Assembly (NCBI RefSeq): GCF_030269445.1
Contig: NZ_BSTJ01000011.1
Location: forward strand, 248,001 to 312,000
Length of the DNA: 64,000 nucleotides
Direction of reading: 5' to 3'
Origin: Actinoallomurus iriomotensis
Lineage (GTDB): Bacteria; Actinomycetota; Actinomycetes; Streptosporangiales; Streptosporangiaceae
In this document: positions 40,460-49,800 of the stretch, piece by piece
How the letters are laid out: the number at the start of each line of letters is the position of its first letter
Position numbering within the stretch: position 1 is the stretch's first letter
The notes under the pieces: model-generated
Seen by the model: the letters and a program-made list of their open reading frames with translations, nothing else
Told to the model about the DNA's origin: nothing
Databases searched by the model: none
Made by a program: the position numbers and the translations under genes

Positions 40460-42196
40460 CTAGCGCCAGGTGTCGTTGACGGTCGCGGTCGTGCCGGTGC
40501 CCGTCGTGTAGGTGCGGTTCGGGTCGGACTCCCAGGTCACGGAGCCGTCGGTGTTCTTCTTGAGGTACTTGTACTGGAAGGTCGTGGCGGTCGGCAGCGT
40601 CACCGTGGCCGACCAGACGGGGTAGCTCGCCGAGGAGAGCGCGACGGCGTTCGCGGGCGCCCAGTTCCCGAGCGCGGGGATCGAGCCGACGACGAAGACG
40701 TTCTGTCCCCAGGTGGTCGTCGCGGTCTCGTTGAACGTCACGCGGATGCTGCCGGTGCCGCCGCCCTGGCCGGTCGCGGCCACGTCGATCGCGACCGCGG
40801 AGCCCGGGGCGACCTGGAAGGTCGCGTTGCCGGAGCCGTCGACGGTGACCGCCGTGCCGGTGCACGTCCCGCCCGAGACGCCTCCGCCGACGACGTCGCA
40901 GTACGTCCCCGCGGGCAGCCCGGTGGCGAACGTGCGGCTCAGGGTGGAACCGGAGTTGTTGATGGCCACGTAGCCCTTCGCGCCGCGGCCGAAGGCGATC
41001 TCGTTCGAGCCGTCGGACCACCAGTTCGTGACCGAGGTGCCCTTGACCGCGTTGTGCCAGCCGACCATGCCGCCGAGCGTGCGGTCGAGGCAGCCCTGCC
41101 AGCCCGAGGAGCAGTTCGTGCCGCTCACGTGGCCGCTGGAGTCGGCCGGCGGCGAGTCGTCGGTCCCGTTGAAGTCGAACCCGGAGTACACCTGCGGCGT
41201 GCCGTATCCCCAGGCCAGCGAGAAGATGGTGGCGAGCCGGTACTTCGCGCCGTCCTTGTAGGACAGCGTGCTTCCGTTCCGCTCGGTGTCGTGGTTCGCC
41301 ACGAACACCACGGCCTTGTCGCTCGGCTCGAAGCCCCACGACCGCCCGAAGCTCTGCAGGTTGGCGATGCTGCCGTTGAACTGCTCCTTGAGCTTCTGGC
41401 CGTACACGAACTCCAGCAGGTCACCGGAGCCCTCGAAGGCGCCGGGCGCCAGGTCGCCGGAACCGCCGGGCATGACCTCCTGGTAGATGTAGGCGGACCT
41501 GGTGAGCCTGGACTCGATCGCCTTCAGGTCGGGTGAGCCGATGTGCTTGGCGGCGTCGACGCGGAAGCCGTCCACCCCGAGGCCCAGCAGGTCGTCGAGG
41601 TAGCCGGCGATCTCGCTCCGGACGTGGTCGGTCTCGGTGCGCAGGTCCGACAGGCTGGACAGCTCGCACTTGGTGACCTCGGTGAAGTCGTTCCAGTTGT
41701 GGATCTGGTCGTCCGACTCCGGGCAGTCGGCGGGGTAGTCGTGGAAGTCGGCGGAGGAGTAGATGCCGGGATAGCTGTACTTGCTGAAGCTCCTGCCGCC
41801 GTACGTCGTGCTGCCCTGGCCGGTCATGTGGTTGATGACGGCGTCGGCGTAGACCTTCACGCCCGCGGCGTGGCAGGCCTGGACCATCGAGGTGAACTGC
41901 TGCCGGGTGCCCATCCGGCTGTTCACGTCGTAGTCACCGGGCTGGTAGACCTCCCACCAGGGGTGGCCGTCGCGGGTCAGGGAGTCCTCGGGCGGCGCGA
42001 CCTGCACCGCGCCGTACCCCTGCGGGCCGAGCACGTTGGTGCACTCGGCGGCGACGGAGGGCCAGTTCCACTCGAAGAGGTTGGCGATCACGTCCTTGTC
42101 GCCGGGCGGTGACGCGGCGGCGGGCGTCGCCTGGACGGCGGGTACGGCCACGGCCGTCAGCGCGAGGGCCAGGGCGGGTAAGAGGCGGTTCAGCAT
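40460..42196 (-). CDS. Secreted alpha-amylase (GH13) with CBM20
   Basis: A 578-residue starch hydrolase with a signal peptide (cleavage near AAAS, residues 26-29). It has the GH13 barrel with the nucleophile in GVDGFRVDAAKH, the acid/base in YIYQEVMPGG and the third carboxylate in VANHDTERN. A C-terminal all-beta domain and a CBM20 starch-binding module occupy the last 100 residues (VTFNETATTTWGQNVFVVG, then TFQYKYLKK). It is of the animal/Streptomyces-type secreted amylase class. It is divergent from a LacI regulator, with a CTTGCGCAAG palindrome in the gap. Confidence 0.94.
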   Translation of the reverse strand: MLNRLLPALALALTAVAVPAVQATPAAASPPGDKDVIANLFEWNWPSVAAECTNVLGPQGYGAVQVAPPEDSLTRDGHPWWEVYQPGDYDVNSRMGTRQQFTSMVQACHAAGVKVYADAVINHMTGQGSTTYGGRSFSKYSYPGIYSSADFHDYPADCPESDDQIHNWNDFTEVTKCELSSLSDLRTETDHVRSEIAGYLDDLLGLGVDGFRVDAAKHIGSPDLKAIESRLTRSAYIYQEVMPGGSGDLAPGAFEGSGDLLEFVYGQKLKEQFNGSIANLQSFGRSWGFEPSDKAVVFVANHDTERNGSTLSYKDGAKYRLATIFSLAWGYGTPQVYSGFDFNGTDDSPPADSSGHVSGTNCSSGWQGCLDRTLGGMVGWHNAVKGTSVTNWWSDGSNEIAFGRGAKGYVAINNSGSTLSRTFATGLPAGTYCDVVGGGVSGGTCTGTAVTVDGSGNATFQVAPGSAVAIDVAATGQGGGTGSIRVTFNETATTTWGQNVFVVGSIPALGNWAPANAVALSSASYPVWSATVTLPTATTFQYKYLKKNTDGSVTWESDPNRTYTTGTGTTATVNDTWR

Positions 42197-42309
42197 GCGG
42201 GGCCTCCTGGGGCGAAGGGACGGCGGGTCCCCGAAGACGTGGCGGCCGCTGTTCGGCTGTGTGTCCAGACGGTAACTCCGTCCTGGACGCTCATCAATGT
42301 TTCAGAAAA

Positions 42310-42319
42310 CTTGCGCAAG
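42310..42319. promoter_or_regulatory. LacI/MalR-type operator between amylase and regulator
   Basis: The perfect palindrome CTTGCGCAAG inside GAAAACTTGCGCAAGATAAAG, in the 199-base gap between the divergent amylase and lacI genes. The half site GAAAACTTG recurs upstream of the alpha-glucosidase gene. Confidence 0.65.
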
Positions 42320-42395
42320 ATAAAGCGGAGGATTCGGCGGCCTTACCGCAACGGACTGCCGTCCTGAAACGACGTTCGGCGGTAGATTCGACGCC

Positions 42396-43415
42396 GTGAG
42401 CACGCGCCTGGCGGACATCGCCGCCCAAGCCGGAGTGAGCGAGGCCACGGTCAGCCGGGTCCTCAACGGCAAGCCGGGCGTCGCGCCCGCGACCCGGCAG
42501 GCGGTCGTCGAGGCGCTCGACTCCTCCGGCTACGACCGCCCGGCCCGCCTGCGGCAGCCGCGTGCCGGCCTGATCGGCCTCATCGTCGCCGACCTGTCCA
42601 ACCCGATCTTCCCGGCCTTCGCCGAGGTGATCGAGAACACCCTGGCGGTGCACGGCTACACGGCGGTGCTGTGCGCGCTGGCGCCCGGCGGCATCAACGA
42701 GGACGACTACACCGACCTGCTGCTGGAGCGCGGGGTGTCGGGCATCATCTTCGTGTCCGGGCTGCACGGCGACTCCCAGGCCGACCACGGCCGCTACCGG
42801 CGGCTCACCGACCGCGGCCTGCCGATCGTGCTGATCAACGGGTACACCGCCGAGGTCGACGCCACCTTCGTCTCCAGCGACGAGTCCGGCTCGATGGAGC
42901 TCGCCGTCGAGCACCTGGTGCAGCTGGGGCACCGGCGGATCGGCCTGGCGGTCGGCCAGGAGCGGTTCGTCCCGGTGATCCGCAAGACGCAGGGCTACCG
43001 CAAGGGGATGGCCGACCGGCTCGGCGTCACCGACGTGGACCGCTGGATCGCCAACACCATCTTCACGATCGAGGGCGGCGAGGCCGCGGCCCGCGAGCTG
43101 CTCGACGCCCACTGCACCGCGATCTGCTGCGGCAGCGACATGATGGCGATCGGCGCGATCCGCGCCGTGCGGCAGCAGGGCCTGCGGGTGCCCGAGGACG
43201 TATCCGTCGTCGGCTTCGACGACTCGACGCTGATGGGCTACATCGACCCGCCGCTGACCACGGTCCGCCAGCCGGTGCGCGAGATGGCGCTGGTGGCCGT
43301 CCGCAGCCTCCTGGACGAGATCCAGGGCGTCGGGTCGCCCCACACGGAGCTGGTCTTCCGCCCGGAGCTCGTGGTCCGCCGCTCGACCGGTCCGGTCGCG
43401 GCCGACACGGAGTAG
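42396..43415 (+). CDS. LacI-family regulator of starch genes (MalR-like)
   Basis: A 339-residue repressor. The helix-turn-helix TRLADIAAQAGVSEATVS and hinge LNGKPGVAP are followed by a sensor domain with VADLSNPIFPAFAE, FVSSDESGSMELAV and VVGFDDSTLMGYIDPPLTTV. GTG 42396 is the start. It lies between a divergent alpha-amylase and a downstream alpha-glucosidase, so it almost certainly senses maltose-type sugars and controls both. A related site lies at 43425. Confidence 0.92.
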   Translation: MSTRLADIAAQAGVSEATVSRVLNGKPGVAPATRQAVVEALDSSGYDRPARLRQPRAGLIGLIVADLSNPIFPAFAEVIENTLAVHGYTAVLCALAPGGINEDDYTDLLLERGVSGIIFVSGLHGDSQADHGRYRRLTDRGLPIVLINGYTAEVDATFVSSDESGSMELAVEHLVQLGHRRIGLAVGQERFVPVIRKTQGYRKGMADRLGVTDVDRWIANTIFTIEGGEAAARELLDAHCTAICCGSDMMAIGAIRAVRQQGLRVPEDVSVVGFDDSTLMGYIDPPLTTVRQPVREMALVAVRSLLDEIQGVGSPHTELVFRPELVVRRSTGPVAADTE

Positions 43416-43424
43416 CGCATTTCA

Positions 43425-43439
43425 CAAGTTTTCCGCAAG
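43425..43439. promoter_or_regulatory. Second MalR-like site upstream of the alpha-glucosidase
   Basis: CAAGTTTTCCGCAAG; on the minus strand CTTGCGG followed by AAAACTTG. It shares the half site GAAAACTTG with the operator at 42310 and lies about 95 bases upstream of the GH13 start, in an AT-rich promoter-like stretch. Confidence 0.5.
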
Positions 43440-43535
43440 TATTTCAATCAGGCTTCACCGCTGTTACATTCTGCGCAACCCGAATCATGCTCGGGGGGTC
43501 ACGCACGCTGTCGTCCTTGCGGGAGGAGTTGCGGA

Positions 43536-45143
43536 ATGCGCGGTCGAGGAACGGTCCTGACTCAGCAGCAGTTCGCCGATCCGGCGGCCGAGTCCGCCCA
43601 TCGCGACGCGCGATGGTGGCGCGACGCGGTCATCTACCAGGTCTACCTGCGCAGCTTCGCCGACGGCGACGGCGACGGCGTCGGTGACCTGCTCGGTGCC
43701 CGCAGCCGGCTGCGCTATCTGTCCTGGCTCGGCGTGGACGCGCTGTGGCTCACGCCGTTCTACCGCTCGCCGATGGCGGACGGCGGCTACGACGTGGCCG
43801 ACTACCGCGCGGTCGACCCGGAGTTCGGCACCCTCGGCGACGCCGAGGCCCTGATCGACGAGGCGCACCGGTACGGGCTGAAGGTCATCGTCGACATCGT
43901 GCCCAACCACACGTCCGTCGCCCACCCGTGGTTCGAGAAGGCGGTCGACGCCGGGCCGGGCTCGCCCGACCGCGACCGGTACATCTTCCGCCCCGGCCGC
44001 GGCGACCTCCCGCCCAACGACTGGGAGTCGATCTTCGGCGGCCCCGCATGGACCCGCCTGCCGGACGGCGACTGGTACCTCCACCTGTTCGCCCCCGAAC
44101 AGCCCGACCTCAACTGGGAGAACCCCGAGGTCCACGCCGAGTTCGAGGACATCATGCGGTTCTGGCTCGACCGGGGCGTGGACGGTTTCCGCGTCGACGT
44201 CGCGCACGGCATGATCAAGGCCGAGGGCCTGCCGGACGCCGGGTACACCGGTCAGATCCAGATGCTCGGCCACGCCGAGCTGCCCTACTTCGACCAGGAC
44301 GGCGTGCACGAGATCCACCGGTCCTGGCGGCGGCTGCTGGACTCCTACGGAGGCATCGCGGTCGCCGAGGCGTGGGCGCCGAACGCCGAGCGGCTCTCCC
44401 ACTACGTACGCCCCGACGAGCTGCACCAGGCGTTCAACTTCCACTACCTGCAGGCCGGCTGGTCCGCCTCCGGCCTGCGGCGGGTCATCGACGACTCGCT
44501 CGCCGCGACCGGCCTGGTCGGCGCGCCGACGACCTGGGTGCTGTCCAACCACGACGTCCAGCGTCACGTCACGCGGTACGGCGGCGGCGAGGTGGGCCTG
44601 CGCCGGGCGCGCGCGGCGGCCCTGCTCACGCTCGCCCTGCCGGGCTCGACGTACGTCTACCAGGGGGAGGAGCTCGGCCTGCCCGAGGTCACCGACCTGC
44701 CGCAGGAGTACCTCCTCGACCCCCAGTGGGGCAACGGCCTCGGCCGGGAGGGCTGCCGGGTGCCGATTCCGTGGGCCTATGCCGAGCCGCCGTTCGGCTT
44801 CGGCCCGCCGACGGTGGAGGAGACCTGGCTGCCGGTGCCGCCGGAGTGGCGCGAGCTCACGGTGACGGCCCAGTCCGGCGACCCGCGCTCGATGCTGCGG
44901 CTGTACCGCGAGGCGCTCCGGGTGCGCAGGGAGCACCCGGCCCTCGGCGACGGGGAGCTGCGCTGGCTCGACGCGCCGGAGGACGTCCTGCTGTTCGAGC
45001 GCGACCCCGGCTTCGTGTGCGCGGTGAACGTCGGCGCCGCCCCCGTACGGCTCGAGGTCGATGGAACGGTCCTTTTGACGAGCGCGCCGGTCGACGGTGG
45101 TGAGCTGCCGCCCGACACGGCGGTCTGGTGGACGCGCCCGTAG
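43536..45143 (+). CDS. GH13 alpha-glucosidase (oligo-1,6-/maltodextrin type)
   Basis: A 535-residue cytoplasmic GH13 enzyme. It has VIYQVYLRSFADGDGDGVGD near the N-terminus, the nucleophile in GVDGFRVDVAHG, the acid/base in AVAEAWAP and the third Asp in LSNHDVQRH. The DGDGDG loop is the calcium-like motif of oligo-1,6-glucosidase relatives. ATG 43536 follows GGGAGGAG. It would split maltodextrins taken up after the secreted amylase acts. A strong hairpin terminator follows at 45159. Confidence 0.93.
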   Translation: MRGRGTVLTQQQFADPAAESAHRDARWWRDAVIYQVYLRSFADGDGDGVGDLLGARSRLRYLSWLGVDALWLTPFYRSPMADGGYDVADYRAVDPEFGTLGDAEALIDEAHRYGLKVIVDIVPNHTSVAHPWFEKAVDAGPGSPDRDRYIFRPGRGDLPPNDWESIFGGPAWTRLPDGDWYLHLFAPEQPDLNWENPEVHAEFEDIMRFWLDRGVDGFRVDVAHGMIKAEGLPDAGYTGQIQMLGHAELPYFDQDGVHEIHRSWRRLLDSYGGIAVAEAWAPNAERLSHYVRPDELHQAFNFHYLQAGWSASGLRRVIDDSLAATGLVGAPTTWVLSNHDVQRHVTRYGGGEVGLRRARAAALLTLALPGSTYVYQGEELGLPEVTDLPQEYLLDPQWGNGLGREGCRVPIPWAYAEPPFGFGPPTVEETWLPVPPEWRELTVTAQSGDPRSMLRLYREALRVRREHPALGDGELRWLDAPEDVLLFERDPGFVCAVNVGAAPVRLEVDGTVLLTSAPVDGGELPPDTAVWWTRP

Positions 45144-45158
45144 CCGTCCGAAGCCCGC

Positions 45159-45195
45159 GGACCGGTCACCGTATCCACGGTGGCCGGTCCGTTTT
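45159..45195 (+). terminator. Hairpin terminator after the alpha-glucosidase gene
   Basis: GGACCGGTCACCG, loop TATCCA, CGGTGGCCGGTCC: a 13-base stem with one internal mismatch pair, followed by GTTTT, 15 bases after the stop codon. Confidence 0.85.
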
Positions 45196-45238
45196 CGGTT
45201 GGACCGCGAGGCGGTGACTGGAGCGGCGACCACTTTCG

Positions 45239-45251
45239 AGAGCAGTGCTCT
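45239..45251. promoter_or_regulatory. Operator copy 1 (AGAGCA-G-TGCTCT)
   Basis: A perfect 6+1+6 dyad that ends on the first base of the -35 hexamer of the downstream reductase promoter. It matches copy 2 at 45291 except for the central base. Confidence 0.8.
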
Positions 45252-45280
45252 TGACTCGTGGGTATCTGCGGGTGCACACT
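45251..45280 (+). promoter_or_regulatory. Promoter of the F420-type reductase gene
   Basis: TTGACT at 45251-45256, an 18-base spacer, then CACACT at 45275-45280. The two operator copies bracket it. A third half site (ACTGCTCTTA) lies at 45278-45287. Confidence 0.55.
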
Positions 45281-45290
45281 GCTCTTAGTC

Positions 45291-45305
45291 GAGAGCACTG
45301 CTCTC
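45291..45305. promoter_or_regulatory. Operator copy 2 (GAGAGCA-C-TGCTCTC)
   Basis: A perfect 7+1+7 dyad just downstream of the -10 hexamer and 20 bases before the start codon. Paired with 45239, it fits cooperative repression by a TetR- or MarR-type protein not encoded next to it. Confidence 0.8.
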
Positions 45306-45324
45306 ATCTGATGAAGGAGCACCC

Positions 45325-45771
45325 ATGGCCGCCGAACTCCGGGTCATCAAGGGCAACAACCTTCTGGACCGCGCCACCCGCCGGCTGGTCAGCGGCCTGA
45401 CGGGCATGGGGATCAGCCTGCTGGGCTCGCGCATCCTCTACGTCCGAGGACGCAAGACCGGCGAGTGGCGCACCACACCGGTCAACCTCCTCGTCCACGA
45501 GGGTGAGCGCTACCTCGTCGCCCCGCGCGGCCACACGCAGTGGGTCCGCAACATGCGCGTGTCGGGCGGCGGCGAACTCCACCTCGGCCGCCGGACCGAG
45601 GTCTTCACCGCCACGGAGGTGGCCGACGGCGACAAGCCGGAGATCCTGCGGTCCTACCTGCGACGCTGGAAGTTCGAGGTGGCCATGTTCTTCGACGGGG
45701 TCGGCCCGGACGCCTCCGACGAGAAACTGCTCGAGATCGCCCCCGGCTACCCCGTCTTCCGACTGAACTGA
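45325..45771 (+). CDS. F420-dependent quinone/nitroreductase-family protein (Ddn-like)
   Basis: A 148-residue split-barrel protein of the deazaflavin-dependent nitroreductase family. Motifs are YVRGRKTGEWRTTPVNLLV, the phosphate-binding R-x-TG and RTTP, then LVAPRGHTQWVRNMRVSGG. It should use reduced F420 to reduce quinones or similar acceptors and so limit oxidative stress. ATG 45325 follows AAGGAG. Its promoter carries two copies of one operator, so a stress- or ligand-responsive repressor elsewhere probably controls it. Confidence 0.9.
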   Translation: MAAELRVIKGNNLLDRATRRLVSGLTGMGISLLGSRILYVRGRKTGEWRTTPVNLLVHEGERYLVAPRGHTQWVRNMRVSGGGELHLGRRTEVFTATEVADGDKPEILRSYLRRWKFEVAMFFDGVGPDASDEKLLEIAPGYPVFRLN

Positions 45772-45933
45772 AACCGCCGCCCCGAGCGGCGCCGGGGATC
45801 GTCCGGCGAGGGGCTGAGCGGCCGCAGGTCGCCGGACAGACCACCGGACAGACCAACGGCGCGCGCAAGGGCGCCGGAGACCCCGGATCGGCCGGCCGCC
45901 CCAGTCCCCGCCCGCCCCAGTCCCGGCCTGTCG

Positions 45934-46190
45934 CGGTCCTTGCTCGTGACGGTCCCCGTCCGTGACGGTCCCCGTCCGTCACGGTCCTTGCTCGTGACGG
46001 TCCCGGCCCGTCGCGGTCCCCGCCGGTCGCGGTCCCGGCCCATCGCGGTCCCCGCTCGTCGCGGTCCCCGCCGGTCGCGGTCCCCGCCCGCCACGGTCCC
46101 CGCCGGTCGCGGTCCCGGCCCATCGCGGTCCCCGCTCGTCGCGGTCCCCGCCGGTCGCGGTCCCCGCCCGCCACGGTCCCCGCCCGCCAC
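45934..46190. repeat. 16-bp minisatellite with an 80-bp higher-order duplication
   Basis: About sixteen units of a 16-base motif (GGTCCCCGCCGGTCGC and variants). Five successive units at 46015-46094 are repeated exactly at 46095-46174, an 80-bp tandem duplication. All three minus-strand frames stay open through it because of its composition, but none looks like a protein. It fills most of the 627-base gap 45772-46398. Confidence 0.9.
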
Positions 46191-46381
46191 GGGGGCTCCA
46201 GCCCACTTCCATGGTCAAGCGTCGGGACCCCCCGTGGGAAGGCCCCCGCCCCGCCTGTGGATAACCCTACGGGCGGATAACCCCACGGGCCGAAACCCGC
46301 CTCCATATACTCAACGGTACGCAATGCGTTGCTTTTTACCCCCTGTTTAGGACATGTAAGCATTTGCCAGGCACCCGATAT

Positions 46382-46394
46382 TAAGCTTTGCTTA
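46382..46394. promoter_or_regulatory. Candidate MarR operator (TAAGC-TTT-GCTTA)
   Basis: A perfect 5+3+5 dyad ending four bases before the GTG start of marR. A diverged copy (TAAGCATTTGCCA) lies about 25 bases upstream, and ACGCA-A-TGCGT lies further upstream. The stretch 46290-46398 is AT-rich and probably holds the promoter. Confidence 0.6.
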
Positions 46395-46398
46395 GTGT

Positions 46399-46830
46399 GT
46401 GGACGAGGATGAGACACGGTCGACCGCGAGCGCGTTGCGCCAGGCGATGGGCCAGCTCGGCCGTCGGCTGCGTGCCGAGCGCGTCAGCTACGGCCTGAGC
46501 CGCAGCAGGTTGAGCCTGCTCAACCTGCTGGCGCTGAACGGCCCGATGACCGCCTCCGCGATGGCCGCCGCCGAGCGCCTGCAGCCGCAGTCGCTGACGC
46601 GGATGCTCTCCCGGCTCGAGGACGACGGCCTGATCGTCCGGCATCCGGACGACAAGGACCGCCGCCAGGTACGGATCGAGATCACCCACAAGGGGACCGC
46701 CGTGCTCGACGAGGACACCGTCAGGAGAGAGGCGTGGCTGGCCAAGGCGATGGCCGAGCGGCTCACGCCGACCGAACGCGAGCTGCTCCGGCTGGCCGCG
46801 GGCCTGATGGAACGGCTCGCCGATGGCTGA
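46399..46830 (+). CDS. MarR-family transcriptional regulator
   Basis: A 143-residue winged-helix regulator. It has LSRSRLSLLNLLALNGPMTA leading into the helix-turn-helix AERLQPQSLTRMLSRLEDDG and the wing HPDDKDRRQVRIEIT. The start is GTG 46399, with GTG 46397 out of frame. Its end overlaps the start of the ABC exporter by eight bases. It therefore heads a two-gene unit and probably represses the exporter until a drug-like ligand binds. Confidence 0.92.
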   Translation: MDEDETRSTASALRQAMGQLGRRLRAERVSYGLSRSRLSLLNLLALNGPMTASAMAAAERLQPQSLTRMLSRLEDDGLIVRHPDDKDRRQVRIEITHKGTAVLDEDTVRREAWLAKAMAERLTPTERELLRLAAGLMERLADG

Positions 46831-49800
46831 GCGCGGGGGCGGGCCGGGGGTGCGGGGCGGCTGGATCCGCCGGATGCTGCCGTTCGTGCTCCGGCAGCGC
46901 GGCAGCCTGGTCCGCACGTTCATCGCGGGACTGATCTGGGCGGGCGTGAGCACCCTGGTCCCGGTGGTCGAGCGTCACGTCGTCGACGACGTGATCCTGG
47001 CCTCCCGCGCCCCGCTCACGCCGTGGCTGGTGCTGCTGTTCGCCCTCGGCACGGTCGGGTTCGTGGCCGCCCGCACCCGCCGGTTCAACTCCTCCAAGGT
47101 CATGCTCGAGGTCGCGTACGGGCTGCGCGGCGCCATCCACCGCGAGCTGCAGCGGCTCGACCTGCAGGCGCACAACGGGATGGCCACGGGCCAGCTCGTC
47201 TCCCGCGCCAACTCCGACATCAGCCTCGTGCTGACGGTGCTGCGGGTCCTGCCGACGCTGACGAGCAACCTCGTGCTGATGGTCGCCTCGCTCGGCGTGA
47301 TGTTCGCCTTCTCGCCGCTGCTCGCGCTGATCAGCCTGGTCATCCTGCCGATCCTCGTCGTCGGCGCGTACCGCATGCGCACACGGCTCTACCCGGCGAC
47401 CTGGGACATGCAGCAGCGGACCGGCGACGTCGCGCAGGTCGTCGACCAGGCGGTCACCGGCGTACGCGTCGTCAAGGGGTTCGGGCAGGAGCAGCGGGAG
47501 TTCGAGCGCCTCGCCGGCTCGGCGTCCGACCTGTACGGCTCCAGCATGCGGGCCATCCGCCTGTCGGCGCGCTACCAGCCGCTGCTGGAGTCGATCCCGA
47601 CGTTCGGGCAGGTCGGCGTGCTGGCGCTGGGCGGCTGGCTGGCGCTCAACGACAAGATCACCGTTGGCACGTTCCTGGCCTTCGCCTCGTACCTGGTCCT
47701 GCTGATCAACCCCGCGCGCCTGATCGCGCGGATGCTCAGCGCCGCTCCGCAGGCGCGCGCCGGCGCCGAGCGCATCTTCGAGCTGCTCGACACGACGCCC
47801 GCGGTGACCGACGCGCCGGGAGCGCGTGAGCTGCCCCGCCTGCGCGGTGAGATCTCCTTCGAGAACGTACGGTTCGGCTTCTGGCGGTCCGAGCCGGTGC
47901 TGGACGGGTTCGACCTGCGGATCGCCCCCGGCGAGGTCGTCGCGCTGGTCGGGGCGTCGGGGTCGGGCAAGTCCACCGCCGCGCACCTGCTCCTCCGGTT
48001 CCACGACCCCCAGGAGGGGACCGTACGCGTCGACGGGCACGACGTCCGCGAGGTCACGCTCGCCTCGCTGCGCTCGCAGATCGGCATGGTGTTCGAGGAG
48101 AGCTTCCTGTTCTCCGAGTCGCTGCGGGACAACATCGCCTACGGGCGGCCCGACGCCACCGACGCGGAGGTGGAGGCCGCGGCGCGTGCCGCCGAGGCGC
48201 ACGAGTTCATCACCCGCCTGCCCGAGGGCTACGACACGATCGTCGGCGAGCGCGGCCTGACCCTGTCCGGCGGCCAGCGCCAGCGGGTCGCCCTGGCCCG
48301 CGCCCTGCTGTCCGACCCGCGCATCCTCGTGCTCGACGACGCCACCAGCGCGGTCGACGCCAAGGTGGAGGAGAGCATCCACGCGACGCTGCGGCGTGTC
48401 CTTCACCGGCACACGACTCTGCTCGTCGCGCACCGCCGGTCCACGCTCCGCCTCGCCGACCGGATCGCCGTGCTCGACGCCGGCCGGGTGATCGACGACG
48501 GCACGCACGCCGAGCTGATGGGCCGCTGCCCGCTCTACCGGCGGCTGCTGTCCGGTGAGGGCGACGATCTGGAGCCCTCGCCGGGCCCGGCCGCACGCGC
48601 CGAGGCCGGGGACGGACACCGGCCGGGGCTGGGCGGGGCGTTCGCCCACGACGACATGCTCCGGCGTGTCTCGGCGCTGCCGCCCTCGCGTGACCTGCCC
48701 GAGGTGGACATCGCACGGGAGTCACAGCCGGAGTCGCGGTTCACGCTGTGGCGGTTCCTGCGGCCGTACCGCCTCCCGCTCGGCCTGGGCCTGCTGCTGG
48801 TGATCCTGGACGCGCTGGCCGGCGTCGCCGGCCCGTACCTGTCCCGCGACGGCATCGACCAGGGCGTGCTCACCGGATCGCAGCGAGCACTGTTCACGGC
48901 GGCGGGGATCTTCCTCGGCGTGGCGCTCGTTGACCTGGCGATCTCCCGCGCGGTCACGCTCGTGGCCGGGCGTACGGGGGAGCGGCTCATGTTCGCGCTG
49001 CGGATCCGGGTATGGGCCCAGCTGCAGCGGCTGGCCGTGGACTTCTACGACCGTGAGATGGCCGGGCGCATCATGACCCGGATGACCACCGACGTGAGCG
49101 CGTTCTCCTCGTTGCTGCAGGACGGCCTGATCAGCGCGGTCGCGTCGCTGTTCACGTTCGTGGGCGTCGCCGTGGCGATGTTCGTCATGAGCCCGGTGCT
49201 GACGGGCGCCACCGCGCTCGTGCTGATCCCGCTGTTCGTCGCGACCGTGGCGTTCCGCCGGCTGTCCGCCGAGCCGTACCGGGAGGCGCGGGAGCGGATC
49301 GCGATCGTCAACGCCAGCCTCCAGGAGAGCATGGCGGGCGTACGGGAGTCGCAGGCGTTCACCCAGGAGAACCGCAGGCAGCGGGAGTTCAAGCGCATCA
49401 CGCGCAGTTACACCGACGCCCGCCTCGCCGCGCAGCGCCTCATCTCGCTGTACTTCCCGTTCGTCGACTTCCTGTCCGACGTCGCGGCGGTGGTCGTGCT
49501 GGCCCTCGGCTACCACATGGTGCGCGGCCACTCCCTCACGCCGGGCGAGCTGATCGCGTTCGTGCTGTACGTCAACCTGTTCTTCTCCCCGATCCAGCAG
49601 CTCTCGGAGGTCTTCGACGACTGGCAGCAGGCGCGGGTGTCGATGGCCCGCATCCGCGACCTCATGGCCGAGCCGGTCGCGACGCCGGTCGCCGCCGCGC
49701 CCGTCGACCCGGGCCCGCTCCACGGGGCGATCCGGCTGGAGGGCGTGCGGTTCGGCTATCCGGGGATCGAGGAGGAGGCGCTGCGGGAGGTCGACCTGAC

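Noticed and set aside
39463-40479. Plus-strand frame of 338 residues opposite the amphipathic-repeat protein
   Set aside because: The minus-strand frame has a conserved N-terminal domain and a coupled downstream gene. The plus-strand frame is only its shadow.
45605-46417. Minus-strand frame with GDRDRRGP-type repeats
   Set aside because: The repeats arise from the 16-bp minisatellite, and other minus-strand frames are open too. There is no ribosome site, and the frame runs into the reductase gene antisense.
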